From Chromobacterium alkanivorans (GTDB taxonomy: Bacteria; Pseudomonadota; Gammaproteobacteria; Burkholderiales; Chromobacteriaceae), in contig NZ_JAFHKL010000010.1 in NCBI RefSeq assembly GCF_016937655.1, forward strand, positions 124,001-188,000: a DNA stretch of 64,000 bases, in the 5' to 3' direction. Of this stretch, positions 51,354-60,952 are shown piece by piece (within the stretch, counting starts at the first letter, position 1; each line of letters starts with the position of its first letter). A program made the translations under genes and the position numbers. A model generated the notes under the pieces. It saw nothing but the letters and a program-made list of their open reading frames with translations. It had not been told where the DNA came from and searched no databases.

Positions 51354-52313
51354 ATGGGCTATTCCCGCATTCTAGGCACCGGCAGCTTTCTGCCCGAGCA
51401 GGTGCTCACCAATGCGCAGTTGGCCGAACGCGTGGATACCAGCGACGAGTGGATAGTCTCGCGCACCGGCATCCACGCGCGCCATATTGCCGCAGAAGAA
51501 CACAAAACCAGCGATCTCGCGCTCAAGGCGGCGGAAGCCGCTATCCAGAGCGCGGGCATCGACAAGCGCGAGATCGATCTGATCATCGTCGCCACCACCA
51601 CGCCCGACATGGTCTTCCCCAGCACCGCCTGTCTGTTGCAGGAAAAGCTGGGCATTCCCGGCTGCGCGGCGTTCGACGTGCAGGCGGTGTGCGCCGGCTT
51701 CATGTTCGCGCTGGTGACCGCCAACAACTACATCAAGAGCGGCATGGCCCGCCGCGCCCTGGTGGTGGGCGCGGAAATCATGTCGCGGGTGCTGGACTGG
51801 GACGACCGCCGCACCTGCGTGCTGTTCGGCGACGGCGCCGGCGCGGTGATTCTCGGCGACTCCGAAGAGCCGGGCATCCTGCACGCCAAGCTGGCGGCGG
51901 ACGGACGCTACAAGGACATTCTCAACACCCCGGCCCAGATTTCCGGCGGCAAGATCCAGGGCATGCCCTATCTGCACATGGACGGCCCGGCGGTGTTCAA
52001 ATTCGCGGTCAAGGCCTTGTCCGACATCGCCGCCAAGACGCTGGCGGAAGCCGGCGTCGACAAGAGCGAAGTGGACTGGCTGGTGCCGCACCAGGCCAAT
52101 CTGCGCATCATCGAATCCACCGCCAAGCATTTGGGCTTGCCGATGGAACGGGTGATCGTCACATTGCCGCAACAGGGCAATACTTCCGCCGCGTCGATTC
52201 CGCTGGCCTTGGACTGCGCGGTGCGCGACGGGCGCATTCGTCCAGGCCAGACCGTATTGCTGGAAGGCATAGGCGGCGGTTTCGCCTGGGGCGCTGTATT
52301 GTTGAAGATCTGA
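51354..52313 (+). CDS. fabH: 3-oxoacyl-ACP synthase III
   Basis: 319 residues. Initiates fatty-acid synthesis by condensing acetyl-CoA with malonyl-ACP. The Cys-His-Asn triad is in [21 protein letters not shown] and [20 protein letters not shown] and [10 protein letters not shown] are family signatures. Spacing of 5 bp after plsX suggests one transcript. Confidence 0.97.
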   Translation: MGYSRILGTGSFLPEQVLTNAQLAERVDTSDEWIVSRTGIHARHIAAEEHKTSDLALKAAEAAIQSAGIDKREIDLIIVATTTPDMVFPSTACLLQEKLGIPGCAAFDVQAVCAGFMFALVTANNYIKSGMARRALVVGAEIMSRVLDWDDRRTCVLFGDGAGAVILGDSEEPGILHAKLAADGRYKDILNTPAQISGGKIQGMPYLHMDGPAVFKFAVKALSDIAAKTLAEAGVDKSEVDWLVPHQANLRIIESTAKHLGLPMERVIVTLPQQGNTSAASIPLALDCAVRDGRIRPGQTVLLEGIGGGFAWGAVLLKI

Positions 52314-52442
52314 TCCAAACATTGGCGCGCAAGCCGCCGACGGCTGACCGTGAGGTCACTAGCCTCAGCGATATTTGATCGTTAGGCTTGGCAGACGTCG
52401 CCGGTTTGCGTCATTCTTGCGTCGAATTCTCAGGAGTCGACT

Positions 52443-53372
52443 ATGGCGTTTGCATTTCTGTTCCCGGGCCAAGGCTCGCAAAGCTTGAAAATGATGGACG
52501 GCTTTGCCGACCTGCCCGTGGTGAAACACACTTTTGACGAAGCATCGGACGCCTTGAGCGTCGACCTGTGGGCGATGCTGCAGGCGGACTCGGCCGACGA
52601 GATCAACGCCACCGTCAACACCCAGCCCATCATGCTGGCCGCCGGCTACGCCACTTATCTGGCCTGGCAGGAGTTGAACGGCCGACAGCCGACGCTGGTG
52701 GCCGGCCACAGCCTGGGCGAATACACCGCCCTGGTGGCGGCGGCGGCCTTGCCCTTCGCCGAAGCGGTGAAGCTGGTGCGCCTGCGCGCCGAGGCGATGC
52801 AGTCCGCGGTGCCGGTCGGCGTCGGCGCGATGGCCGCCATCCTGAACCTGTCCGACGAGGACATCCGCGCCGCCTGCGCGGAAGCGGCTCAGGGCGAAGT
52901 GGTGGAAGCGGTCAACTTCAATTCGCCTGGCCAGGTGGTGATCGCCGGCCATAAAGGGGCGGTGGAGCGGGCGATGGAGCAGTGCAAGGCCCGCGGCGCC
53001 AAGCGCGCGCTGCCCTTGCCGGTGTCGGTGCCTTCGCATTGCGCGCTGATGCGGCCGGCGGCGGAACAACTGGCCGCGGCGCTGGAGCAGGCGGACATCA
53101 GCGCGCCGGCCATCCCGGTGCTGCACAACGCCGACGTGGCCAGCTACAACGAGCCGGCGCAGATTCGCGACGCGCTGACCCGCCAGCTGTACATGCCGGT
53201 GCGCTGGACCGAAACCATCCAGAAGCTGGCCGCCGACGGCGTGACGCAGATGGCGGAATGCGGCCCGGGCAGAGTGTTGGCCGGCCTGGCCAAGCGCATC
53301 GACGGCAACGTCAAATGCCTGGCGCTGACCGATGTGGCGGCGCTGGAAGCCGCCCGCGGCGAACTGAACTGA
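52443..53372 (+). CDS. fabD: Malonyl-CoA-ACP transacylase
   Basis: 309 residues. Loads malonate on ACP. FLFPGQGSQ, the catalytic Ser in GHSLGEYTALV, and the His in VSVPSHCALM are present, with QPIMLAAGY at the oxyanion side. AGGAG at 52432-52436, six bases before the ATG. The 129-bp gap after fabH has no gene. Confidence 0.97.
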   Translation: MAFAFLFPGQGSQSLKMMDGFADLPVVKHTFDEASDALSVDLWAMLQADSADEINATVNTQPIMLAAGYATYLAWQELNGRQPTLVAGHSLGEYTALVAAAALPFAEAVKLVRLRAEAMQSAVPVGVGAMAAILNLSDEDIRAACAEAAQGEVVEAVNFNSPGQVVIAGHKGAVERAMEQCKARGAKRALPLPVSVPSHCALMRPAAEQLAAALEQADISAPAIPVLHNADVASYNEPAQIRDALTRQLYMPVRWTETIQKLAADGVTQMAECGPGRVLAGLAKRIDGNVKCLALTDVAALEAARGELN

Positions 53373-53424
53373 ATGCAATGCGGCCTCGCGAAGACGGGGC
53401 CGGGATAACGATAAGGAGACTGCA

Positions 53425-54162
53425 ATGAGCCTGCAAGGCAAAGTGACATTGGTCACCGGCGCGTCGCGCGGCATCGGCGCGGCGATCGCCGCGGCGCTGG
53501 CCGCCGAAGGGGCCGTGGTGATCGGCACCGCGACCAGCGAGGCCGGCGCAGCGAGCATCCACGAGCGTCTGTCCGCACAGGGCGGCGCCGGCCGGGTGTT
53601 GAATGTGACCGAGGCCGGCGCGATCGACGCGCTGGTCGAAGCCATCGAGAAAGAATTCGGCGCGATCGCGATCCTGGTCAATAATGCCGGCATCACCCGC
53701 GACGGCTTGCTGATGCGGATGAAGGACGAGGACTGGGACGACATCATGGACACCAATCTGAAATCGGTGTTCAAGGCGTCCAAGGCGGTGCTGCGCGGCA
53801 TGATGAAGGCGCGCTTCGGCCGCATCATCAATATCGCCTCGGTGGTGGGCGTGTCCGGCAATCCGGGTCAGACCAACTACTCGGCGGCCAAGGCCGGCAT
53901 CATCGGCTTCACCAAGTCGATGGCGCGCGAAGTGGGCAGCCGCAACATCACCGTCAATTGCGTGGCTCCCGGCTTCATCGACACCGACATGACCCGCGCG
54001 CTGCCGGAGGCGCAACGCGCGGCGCTGGTCGAACAGATCGCCCTGGGTCGCCTGGGCGACGCCAAGGATATCGCCGACGCCGCCGCGTTTTTGGCGTCGG
54101 ATCGCGCTGGCTACATCACCGGCCAGACGCTGCATGTCAACGGCGGCATGTTGATGCCGTGA
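53425..54162 (+). CDS. fabG: 3-oxoacyl-ACP reductase
   Basis: 245 residues, short-chain dehydrogenase. TGASRGIG binds NADPH, NNAGITRDGLLMRM is the FabG-specific segment, and the catalytic Ser, Tyr and Lys are in ASVVGVSGNPGQTNYSAAK. Reduces the beta-keto group during chain elongation. Preceded by AAGGAG. In series with fabD and acpP. Confidence 0.97.
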   Translation: MSLQGKVTLVTGASRGIGAAIAAALAAEGAVVIGTATSEAGAASIHERLSAQGGAGRVLNVTEAGAIDALVEAIEKEFGAIAILVNNAGITRDGLLMRMKDEDWDDIMDTNLKSVFKASKAVLRGMMKARFGRIINIASVVGVSGNPGQTNYSAAKAGIIGFTKSMAREVGSRNITVNCVAPGFIDTDMTRALPEAQRAALVEQIALGRLGDAKDIADAAAFLASDRAGYITGQTLHVNGGMLMP

Positions 54163-54268
54163 ACGAGCTTGCGGCCCGCCTGGAGATTTAGGTAGGCTGC
54201 TCTAATTTTTTTTTGTAGAATACCGGGGTTTTGTTATCCCGAATCAGAAAGGTCAAGGGTTTAAACAA

Positions 54269-54508
54269 ATGGAAAACATCGAAGCGCGCGTTAAGAAGAT
54301 CGTTGCCGAACAACTGGGCGTGAACGAAGCCGAAGTGAAAATCGAATCTTCGTTCGTGGACGATCTGGGCGCCGACTCCCTCGACACCGTTGAGCTGGTA
54401 ATGGCTCTGGAAGAAGAGTTCGAGTGCGAAATTCCGGATGAAGAGGCCGAGAAGATCACCACCGTTCAGCAAGCCGTCGACTACGTCACTGCCCACCTGA
54501 ACAAGTAA
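54269..54508 (+). CDS. acpP: Acyl carrier protein
   Basis: 79-residue acidic protein. The phosphopantetheine Ser is in [11 protein letters not shown]. Carries intermediates for the Fab enzymes around it. A TAGAAT hexamer about 50 bp upstream could provide an extra promoter. A hairpin terminator follows, so acpP can be expressed above fabF. Confidence 0.97.
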   Translation: MENIEARVKKIVAEQLGVNEAEVKIESSFVDDLGADSLDTVELVMALEEEFECEIPDEEAEKITTVQQAVDYVTAHLNK

Positions 54509-54533
54509 TTCCTTCCCTTTCGAGGGGTATTAG

Positions 54534-54576
54534 GACCTCTGCCCGGAGCCTTCTGGTCTCTTCGCAGAGGTCTTTT
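54534..54576 (+). terminator. Terminator/attenuator between acpP and fabF
   Basis: GACCTCTGC (54534-54542) pairs perfectly with GCAGAGGTC (54564-54572), then four T residues. The loop is long (21 bases), so it may be only partly effective. Confidence 0.6.
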
Positions 54577-54686
54577 GCCAAGAGGATGCCAAACGCGCGT
54601 TTGATCCCTGCCAAACCGCAGGGCATCGCAATGCGCGGACGGTCTCGTGGGGGAGACTGCCCTCCCATTTCTCACGGAGATTCTTC

Positions 54687-55928
54687 GTGTCAAAACGCAG
54701 AGTTGTAGTAACCGGCCTGGGCCATGTGTCCCCGGTCGGCAATGATGTCGCCACCGGTTGGGCCAATTTGCTGGCCGGCAACAGCGGCATCGCCAAGATT
54801 ACCCGTTTCGACGCCAGCGACATGGCTTGCCAGATCGCCGGCGAAGTGAAGGGCTTTGAGATCAGCGACTATATCTCGCCGAAGGAAGCCCGCCGCAACG
54901 ACCTGTTCATTCACTACGGCATCGCCGCGGCCTTGCAGGCGGTGGCGGACGCGGGCCTGGACGACATTCCGAGCCTGGACAAGACCCGGGTCGGCGTCAA
55001 CATCGGTTCCGGCATCGGCGGCCTGCCGCTGATCGAGGAAACCGGCGTGGCCTTGCAAGAAGGCGGCCCGCGCAAGATCGGTCCGTTCTTCATCCCGGGC
55101 TCGCTGATCAATCTGATCGCCGGCCAGGTCTCCATCCTGAAAGGTTATCAGGGTCCGACCTACGGCATCGTGTCCGCCTGCACCACCGGCGCGCACTGCA
55201 TCGGCGACGCGGCGCGAATGATCCAGTACGGCGACGCCGACGTGATGGTGGCCGGCGGCGCCGAAGGCGCGGTTTCGCGGCTGGGCATCGGCGGCTTCGC
55301 CGCGATGAAGGCCTTGTCCACGCGCAACGACGACCCGGCCACGGCCTCGCGTCCCTGGGACAAGGGCCGCGACGGTTTCGTGATGGGCGAGGGCGCCGGC
55401 GTGCTGGTGCTGGAAGACTACGAGCACGCGGTCAAGCGCGGCGCGAAGATCTACGCCGAGCTGATAGGCTTCGGCATGAGTTCGGACGCGCACCACATCA
55501 CGGCGCCCAGCGCCGAGGGCCCGGCGCGCGGCGTGAGCAACGCGCTGCGCGACGCCGGCGTCAACGCCGACCAGGTGCAGTACGTGAACGCTCACGGCAC
55601 GTCTACGCCCTTGGGCGACGCCAACGAGACCACCGCGCTCAAGATGGCTTTCGGCGACCACGCCAAGAAATTGGTGGTCAACTCCACCAAGTCGATGACC
55701 GGCCACTTGCTGGGCGGTGCCGGCGGCGTGGAGGCGATCTACACCATTCTGGCGGTGCATAACCAAATCTCGCCGCCCACCATCAACCTGCACGATCAGG
55801 ATGTGGAGGCCGGCTGCGATCTGGATTACGTGGCCAATACCGCGCGCGAGATGAAGATCGACATCGGCATCTCCAACTCCTTCGGTTTTGGCGGCACCAA
55901 CGGCACGCTGGTGTTCAAGCGCGTCTGA
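54687..55928 (+). CDS. fabF: 3-oxoacyl-ACP synthase II
   Basis: 413 residues. Condensing enzyme of chain elongation. Active-site Cys in [13 protein letters not shown], His in [11 protein letters not shown], Lys and His in [16 protein letters not shown]. The start is GTG at 54687 with GGAGA six bases upstream, giving the usual N-terminus [11 protein letters not shown]. Ends at a strong terminator. Confidence 0.97.
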   Translation: MSKRRVVVTGLGHVSPVGNDVATGWANLLAGNSGIAKITRFDASDMACQIAGEVKGFEISDYISPKEARRNDLFIHYGIAAALQAVADAGLDDIPSLDKTRVGVNIGSGIGGLPLIEETGVALQEGGPRKIGPFFIPGSLINLIAGQVSILKGYQGPTYGIVSACTTGAHCIGDAARMIQYGDADVMVAGGAEGAVSRLGIGGFAAMKALSTRNDDPATASRPWDKGRDGFVMGEGAGVLVLEDYEHAVKRGAKIYAELIGFGMSSDAHHITAPSAEGPARGVSNALRDAGVNADQVQYVNAHGTSTPLGDANETTALKMAFGDHAKKLVVNSTKSMTGHLLGGAGGVEAIYTILAVHNQISPPTINLHDQDVEAGCDLDYVANTAREMKIDIGISNSFGFGGTNGTLVFKRV

Positions 55929-55956
55929 TCGCCGTCTTGTCGATTGACAGTCCGAA

Positions 55957-55985
55957 CCGCTGCGCTACACTCGCAGCGGTTTTTC
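55957..55985 (+). terminator. Intrinsic terminator after fabF
   Basis: CCGCTGCG pairs with CGCAGCGG around a seven-base loop, followed by five T residues. Confidence 0.85.
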
Positions 55986-56055
55986 TTTGTTTTCACGTCG
56001 TCCGCCCTGAAAGCGGGCGGCAAGCTGCGCCGGGCTGCCGGCCCGGGACTTCTCG

Positions 56056-57348
56056 ATGTTCACTCAGAAACTGGATTTTGCGCCGGACCTGCTGGCGATG
56101 CATGCGGCGGATCCGCAAACCTTTCCGTACTTGATGATGTCCTCCGGCGACGCCGGCTGGGACCTGTTGCTGCTGGAAGAAGGGCGCGAGCTGTTTTACG
56201 CCGGCGAGGGCGGCGATTTTATGCGCCGCTTGGCGGAGTTCAAGCCGCAGCCGGTCGACAACCGCCATCAACTGCCCTTTGTCGGCGGGCATTTCCTTTA
56301 CCTCGGCTACGACCTGCTGTCCGAGTTCGAGCCCAGCGTGGCCGAGGCGCTGCCGGACAGCTTTCCGCTGGCGGCGCTGGCGCGCACCCCGGCGGCGGTG
56401 CTGGTGGACCGCCGCGAGGGCTGCGGCTGGATCGTGGCGGAAAGCGCCGAACTGTGGCAGCGGGCCTTGAGCCTGGCCCAGGCTGCGCCGGCCTTCGCGC
56501 CGCGCCCGGTGGCGTTGCGGGATCTGGAGGAAGATCCGCCGCAGTGGTATACCGACGCGGTGGTTCGCCTCAAGCGCTACATCTACGAAGGCGATGTGTT
56601 CCAGGTGAATATTTCGCGCGGCTGGCGCGCCGAGCTGGAAACCGGCATCGCCGCGGCCGACCTGTTCTCCGCCCTGCGCCGCGCCAACCCGGCGCCGTTT
56701 TCCGCCTTGGCGGACTTCGGCGACGCGCAGATCGTCAGCTCGTCGCCGGAGCGGCTGGTGCGGGTGCGCGACGGCTGGGCGGAAACGCGGCCCATCGCCG
56801 GCACCCATCCGCGCTCGCCGGACCCGGCGGAAGACGCCGCCTTGAAGCAACGGCTGATTTCCAGCGTCAAGGAGCGGGCCGAGCACGTGATGTTGATCGA
56901 TCTGGAGCGCAACGACCTGGGCCGCATCTGCCAGCCCGGCAGCGTCGAGGTCAATGAATTGATGGCGGTGGCCAGTTACGCCTATGTCCATCACATCGAA
57001 TCCAACGTCCGCGGCCGCCTGCGCCCCGGCGTCGGCCCGGCGGAAACGCTGCGCGCCTTGTTTCCCGGCGGCACCATCACCGGCTGTCCCAAGGTGCGCA
57101 CCATGCAAATCATCCGCGAGCTGGAAAACAGCGCGCGCCGCGCCTATACCGGCAGCCTGGGCTATCTCAACCGCGACGGCAGCATGGACCTGAACATCCT
57201 GATCCGCACCTTCATGCAAGAGGGCGGCGCGCTGCGTTTTCGCGCCGGCGGCGGCATCGTCGCCGATTCCGACCCCGAGCGCGAATTGCAGGAAACCCGC
57301 CACAAGGCGCGGGGCCTGCTGCGGGCGCTGGGCGTGGAGCAGGCCTGA
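56056..57348 (+). CDS. pabB: Aminodeoxychorismate synthase component I (chorismate-binding)
   Basis: 430 residues. Chorismate-utilising fold: YEGDVFQVNISRG, SSSPERLVRV, HVMLIDLERNDLGRI, GTITGCPKVRTMQIIRELE. It aminates chorismate to aminodeoxychorismate for folate synthesis, together with a PabA glutaminase encoded elsewhere. Its stop overlaps the pabC start by one base, which is strong support for PabB over TrpE. The catalytic motif reads RPIAGTHPR with Ala248 where E. coli PabB has its nucleophilic Lys (PIKGT), so it belongs to the Lys-independent type. Confidence 0.88.
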   Translation: MFTQKLDFAPDLLAMHAADPQTFPYLMMSSGDAGWDLLLLEEGRELFYAGEGGDFMRRLAEFKPQPVDNRHQLPFVGGHFLYLGYDLLSEFEPSVAEALPDSFPLAALARTPAAVLVDRREGCGWIVAESAELWQRALSLAQAAPAFAPRPVALRDLEEDPPQWYTDAVVRLKRYIYEGDVFQVNISRGWRAELETGIAAADLFSALRRANPAPFSALADFGDAQIVSSSPERLVRVRDGWAETRPIAGTHPRSPDPAEDAALKQRLISSVKERAEHVMLIDLERNDLGRICQPGSVEVNELMAVASYAYVHHIESNVRGRLRPGVGPAETLRALFPGGTITGCPKVRTMQIIRELENSARRAYTGSLGYLNRDGSMDLNILIRTFMQEGGALRFRAGGGIVADSDPERELQETRHKARGLLRALGVEQA

Positions 57349-58160
57349 TGGCGATGCTGATCAACGGCCGGCCCGGCGATAGGATAGCCGCGGCGGATCG
57401 CGGCCTGGCCTACGGCGACGGCGTGTTCCGCACCCTGGAGCTGCTGAACGGCCGGCCGCGCTTGTGGACCTGGCAGTACGCGAGGCTGTGCGAGGACGCG
57501 CGCAGGCTGCGGCTGCCGCCGCCCGAGGAGGCTTTGCTGTTGGCCGAGCTGGCGGCGGCGGGCGAGGGCATGCCGCGCGCCGCGGCCAAGATCGTGCTGA
57601 CCCGCGGCGCGGGCGCGCGCGGCTACGCGATGCCGGAGGCGCAATCGTGCACCCGCATCGTCAGCGCCGCGGCCTGGAACGGCTATCCGCCGGAGCGGGC
57701 GGAACAGGGCGTGACGGCGCGCTGGTGCGACACCCGCCTGGCCTTGCAGCCGGCGCTGGCCGGGGTCAAGCATTTGAACCGGCTGGAGAACGTGTTGGCG
57801 CGCTCGGAGTGGCAAGATCCCGCCATCGCCGAAGGCCTGATGCTGGACATGGAAGGCTGGGTGGCGGAAGGCACGATGAGCAATGTCTACCTGCTGGAAG
57901 GCGAGGCGATCGTTACGCCCAGGCTGGACCGTTGCGGCGTCAACGGCGCGGTGCGGGATTGGTTGACCGCGCATTGTTTGGATATCGGACGCCCTTTTAC
58001 TGAAACGCGACTTTCCGCGCGGCGCTTGATTGACGCCGATGCGGTGTTTCTCTCCAATAGCCTGATGGGTATCTGGCAGATTACCCGCTTGGGCGACCGC
58101 GGTTGGACACCTCATCCGCTGCTGCGCGCCCTGCAACACAGCCTGTCGCTTCAAGCCTGA
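57348..58160 (+). CDS. pabC: Aminodeoxychorismate lyase
   Basis: 270 residues, fold-type IV PLP enzyme. The PLP Lys is in GVKHLNRLENVLA; RGLAYGDGVFRTLE and EGTMSNVYLL are family motifs. It converts aminodeoxychorismate to p-aminobenzoate and pyruvate. ATG at 57348 overlaps the pabB TGA. The gap to 58360 holds nothing recognisable. Confidence 0.94.
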   Translation: MAMLINGRPGDRIAAADRGLAYGDGVFRTLELLNGRPRLWTWQYARLCEDARRLRLPPPEEALLLAELAAAGEGMPRAAAKIVLTRGAGARGYAMPEAQSCTRIVSAAAWNGYPPERAEQGVTARWCDTRLALQPALAGVKHLNRLENVLARSEWQDPAIAEGLMLDMEGWVAEGTMSNVYLLEGEAIVTPRLDRCGVNGAVRDWLTAHCLDIGRPFTETRLSARRLIDADAVFLSNSLMGIWQITRLGDRGWTPHPLLRALQHSLSLQA

Positions 58161-58359
58161 AGGCTGAAGCTTGGCGCCGGGAGGGCAGTTCCCGGCCCGC
58201 AGGCAGGCCTGCCCAGACCGCGTCTGTTCCCTTGTCCCATGCCGCCCTTGCCGGGCGGATCTCCATTCTTCCGACTGGCGCGCCGTGTCCGGACCGGGCA
58301 TGGCGGCAAGCGCACGCGCGGATCGCGAACAACATTAGACCAAGCTCAGAGAGGTTGCC

Positions 58360-59544
58360 GTGAAATTGATCCTTAAACTACTGGCCGGCATGGCGGTTGG
58401 CCTGGCGCTGGGGCTATGGGCCCCCGACGGCCCGCTGGCCCTGCTGATGACTTTCAAAGCCCTGTTCGGGCAGTTCATCGGCTTCATGATTCCGCTGATC
58501 ATCGTGTTCTACATCATGAGCGGCATCGCCGCGCTGGAGTCCAACTCCGGCAAGATGCTGGGCTGGACCGTGGGCCTGGCCTACTGCTCCACCATCCTGT
58601 CCGGACTGGCGGCTTTCGCCGTCGCTTCCGGCGCGCTGCCGTCGCTGATCGCCCAGGGCGTGCACGCCACCGACAAGCCGGCGGCGATCAAGGCCTTGTT
58701 CACCCTGGAGATCAAGCCGCTGTTCGACGTGATGACCGCCTTGATGCTGGCCTTCGTGTTCGGCCTCGGCATCGCCGTCACCCGCGCGCAGCGTCTCAAG
58801 GAAGTCGTGGACCAGGGCAAGGACATCGTGGAGCTGGTGCTGGCCAAGGTGCTGATTCCCTTGTTGCCGGCTTATATCGCCTGCGTCTTCGCCGAGATGG
58901 CGGCGGACGGCTCGGTGTTTTCCACGCTGAAAACCTTCGGCGTGGTGCTGGTGCTGGCCATCGCCATGCACTGGATCTGGCTGACCCTGTTGTACACGGT
59001 GACCGGTCTCGCCAGCGGCCGCAATCCCTGGTCCTTGATCCGCAATATGTTGCCGGCCTATCTGACCGCGCTGGGCACCATGTCGTCGGCGGCGACGATT
59101 CCGGTGGCGCTGCGTTCGGCCAAGCAGATGAAGGTGTCCGGCCCGGTGGCGGATTTCGTGATGCCGCTGTGCGCCACCATTCACCTGTGCGGTTCCACCA
59201 TCACCCTGGTTACCTGCGCCACCGCGGTGATGCTGATGACGGCCGGCCTGGACGTGCCGAGTTGGGACGTGATGTTCCCCTTCATCCTGCTCCTGGGCGT
59301 GACCATGGTGGCGGCGCCGGGCGCGCCGGGCGGCGCGGTGATGTCGGCGCTGGGCATCCTGGCCAGCATGCTGCATTTCCCCGAAGCCAGCCTGGCTCTG
59401 ATGATTGCGCTCTATCTGGCGCAGGACAGCTTCGGCACCGCCTGCAACGTCACCGGCGACGGCGTGATCGCGCTGTGGCTGGACCGCATCATGGGCCGGC
59501 CGGCGGAGGAGGCGGAAGCCAAGCCGGCTTCGCAGCAGGCCTGA
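58360..59544 (+). CDS. Dicarboxylate/amino acid:cation symporter (DAACS family)
   Basis: 394-residue inner-membrane protein with about eight transmembrane helices and hairpin loops typical of the sodium/proton:dicarboxylate symporter family. TALGTMSSAATIPVAL is the serine-rich HP1 motif and APGAPGGAVMSAL the HP2 motif; the substrate-coordinating end is YLAQDSFGTACNVTGDG. Likely carries glutamate, serine/threonine or C4-dicarboxylates; the exact substrate cannot be told. GTG start at 58360 with GAGAGG five bases upstream. Confidence 0.9.
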   Translation: MKLILKLLAGMAVGLALGLWAPDGPLALLMTFKALFGQFIGFMIPLIIVFYIMSGIAALESNSGKMLGWTVGLAYCSTILSGLAAFAVASGALPSLIAQGVHATDKPAAIKALFTLEIKPLFDVMTALMLAFVFGLGIAVTRAQRLKEVVDQGKDIVELVLAKVLIPLLPAYIACVFAEMAADGSVFSTLKTFGVVLVLAIAMHWIWLTLLYTVTGLASGRNPWSLIRNMLPAYLTALGTMSSAATIPVALRSAKQMKVSGPVADFVMPLCATIHLCGSTITLVTCATAVMLMTAGLDVPSWDVMFPFILLLGVTMVAAPGAPGGAVMSALGILASMLHFPEASLALMIALYLAQDSFGTACNVTGDGVIALWLDRIMGRPAEEAEAKPASQQA

Positions 59545-59639
59545 ATCCGATTCATAGATTTATGTGAACTATACAACGAGCATTTAATTATTTTTAGAGA
59601 TAAAGAGAGCCATGTATATTGAGCGGGTCTTTCTGGCGC

Positions 59640-59768
59640 AGTAGAGCGCTGGCGGCTTCGGCGGCGCTGTCGCCGGGAAGCCGGCCTCTTTCTGTTTGCC
59701 GGTTCAACGGAACCGCATGCAGGTTTCTCTCGTATCCTGTTTGGGCCGAACGATGTTCGGCCCTTTTT
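59640..59768 (+). other. Structured intergenic segment ending in a terminator
   Basis: Successive hairpins can be drawn: GGCTTC/GAAGCC enclosing GGCG/CGCC, GGTTC/GAACC, CAGG/CCTG, and finally GGGCCGAAC/GTTCGGCCC (59743-59763) with five T residues. The last is an intrinsic terminator for the symporter transcript. The earlier hairpins could belong to that 3' untranslated region or to a separate small RNA; a TATATT hexamer at 59615-59620 lacks a good -35. Confidence 0.5.
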
Positions 59769-59805
59769 CTTGTTTTGGTTTTCTTGGCGCATGCCGGGAG
59801 GCGCG

Positions 59806-60678
59806 ATGTCGGCGATGGCGGAGTGTGAGGCGGCGGTTTGGGATCTGGGCGCGCAGCGCGTGCAGGCGGCCTTGCCGCAGCTGAATCAGATGCTGGCGCG
59901 GCACGGCTTCGAGGCGGAGCCCTTGTCCTGGCGCGAGGCGCGCGTGCGCGGCCGCCACGAGGACTGGCGTTTTCGCAGCGTGTTCCAGCCGGTGTACCGC
60001 TTGCAGGACGGCGAGCCTAAGCTGTGGTCGGTGGAGGCGCTCGCGCGGGTGTCGGACCGCTTTGGCGGCCAGCTGATCCCCACGGTGCTGTTCGCCGCGG
60101 AAACCACGCCGCGCCGCACCGTCTACGTGGACCGGCAGCTGCGCTGTCTGCATCTGCTCAATTTCCTGCTGCAGGCGCCGCCGCCGGGCCTGGTGCTGTC
60201 GCTCAACGTCAACGCCCAGCACCTGGTGAACGTCAGCGAGGCGCACGGACGGTTCTTCGCCGAGGCCTTGCAGCTGCTGGGCGTGGAGCCGCGCCATGTC
60301 TGCCTGGAAATCGTCGAGGACGCGGTCAGCGACCCGGTGCGGCTGCACGGCGCGGTGCAACGCTATCGCGACCTCGGCTTCCTGATCTCCCTGGACGATT
60401 TTGGCCAGGGCGCGTCCAATCTGGAACGGGTGTGGCTGCTGGAGCCGGACTACGTCAAGCTGGACAAGGTGCTGATGCGGCGCGCGCTGATGCGTCCCGC
60501 GCTGCGCGACAAGTTGGCCGAGCTGGTGGCCATCCTGAAGCTGCACGGCGCCAAGGTGGTGGGCGAGGGCATAGAAAGCGAGATGCAGCTGGACATCGCC
60601 CGCGCCGCCGGCTGCGACTTCGTCCAGGGCTTCCATCTGGCGCGGCCGGCGGACAGCCTGAGCTGGCCTAGTTCTTAG
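59806..60678 (+). CDS. EAL-domain c-di-GMP phosphodiesterase
   Basis: 290 residues, nearly all EAL domain after a ~65-residue N-terminus of unknown type. Metal and substrate residues are kept: Glu in SVEALARV, Asn in LSLNVNAQHL, Glu in CLEIVED, the DD pair in LDDFGQGASN, Lys in YVKLDKVL and Glu in GEGIES, so it is probably active in breaking down c-di-GMP. ATG at 59806 follows GGGAGG at four bases. Its TAG stop overlaps the edge of MITE copy E. Confidence 0.9.
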   Translation: MSAMAECEAAVWDLGAQRVQAALPQLNQMLARHGFEAEPLSWREARVRGRHEDWRFRSVFQPVYRLQDGEPKLWSVEALARVSDRFGGQLIPTVLFAAETTPRRTVYVDRQLRCLHLLNFLLQAPPPGLVLSLNVNAQHLVNVSEAHGRFFAEALQLLGVEPRHVCLEIVEDAVSDPVRLHGAVQRYRDLGFLISLDDFGQGASNLERVWLLEPDYVKLDKVLMRRALMRPALRDKLAELVAILKLHGAKVVGEGIESEMQLDIARAAGCDFVQGFHLARPADSLSWPSS

Positions 60679-60820
60679 AGCCTGTTCAAAGTCTGCTGCG
60701 CTTCGGCGATACGGCGTTAAAAACAAGCTCAAAATGCTCATGTACCACATGTACATTCCGCTTTTTTGCTCGTTTTCGCCTTGTCTCGCCCTTGCTCGCG
60801 AGACTTTGAACAGGCTCTTA
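60675..60820. mobile_element. MITE copy E with perfect terminal repeats and TTA duplication
   Basis: The best-preserved copy: 140 bp (60678-60817) with a perfect 17-bp terminal inverted repeat (GAGCCTGTTCAAAGTCT and its complement) and TTA on both sides (60675-60677, 60818-60820). The body is in the opposite orientation to copy A. It sits at the 3' end of the EAL gene, whose TAG stop spans the junction. Confidence 0.85.
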
Positions 60821-60952
60821 GAAGGTGTTTACGATCTCGCTAGTTAAGGCGGGACAAGGCGAAAACAGCTGTCTTACGGTAGATGCGCATTTCGAAGCGC
60901 TACTCGCCGTGCAAGGTCTCACGACGCGCAGCGGATCGCAACCAGGTTCTCA
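60818..60952. mobile_element. MITE copy F, abutting copy E
   Basis: About 129 bp (60821-60949) starting immediately after the TTA that ends copy E. Left end GAAGGTGTTTACGATC, right end reading inward GAACCTGGTTGCGATC, followed by TCA (60950-60952), which is the TGA stop of the DUF4936 gene. The body keeps GGGACAAGGCGAAAAC. Confidence 0.75.

Noticed and set aside
59560-59620. Promoter for a small RNA before the EAL gene (TATACA or TATATT as -10)
   Set aside because: Neither hexamer has an acceptable -35 at 16-18 bp, so no promoter is called; the hairpin chain is reported only as a structural observation.
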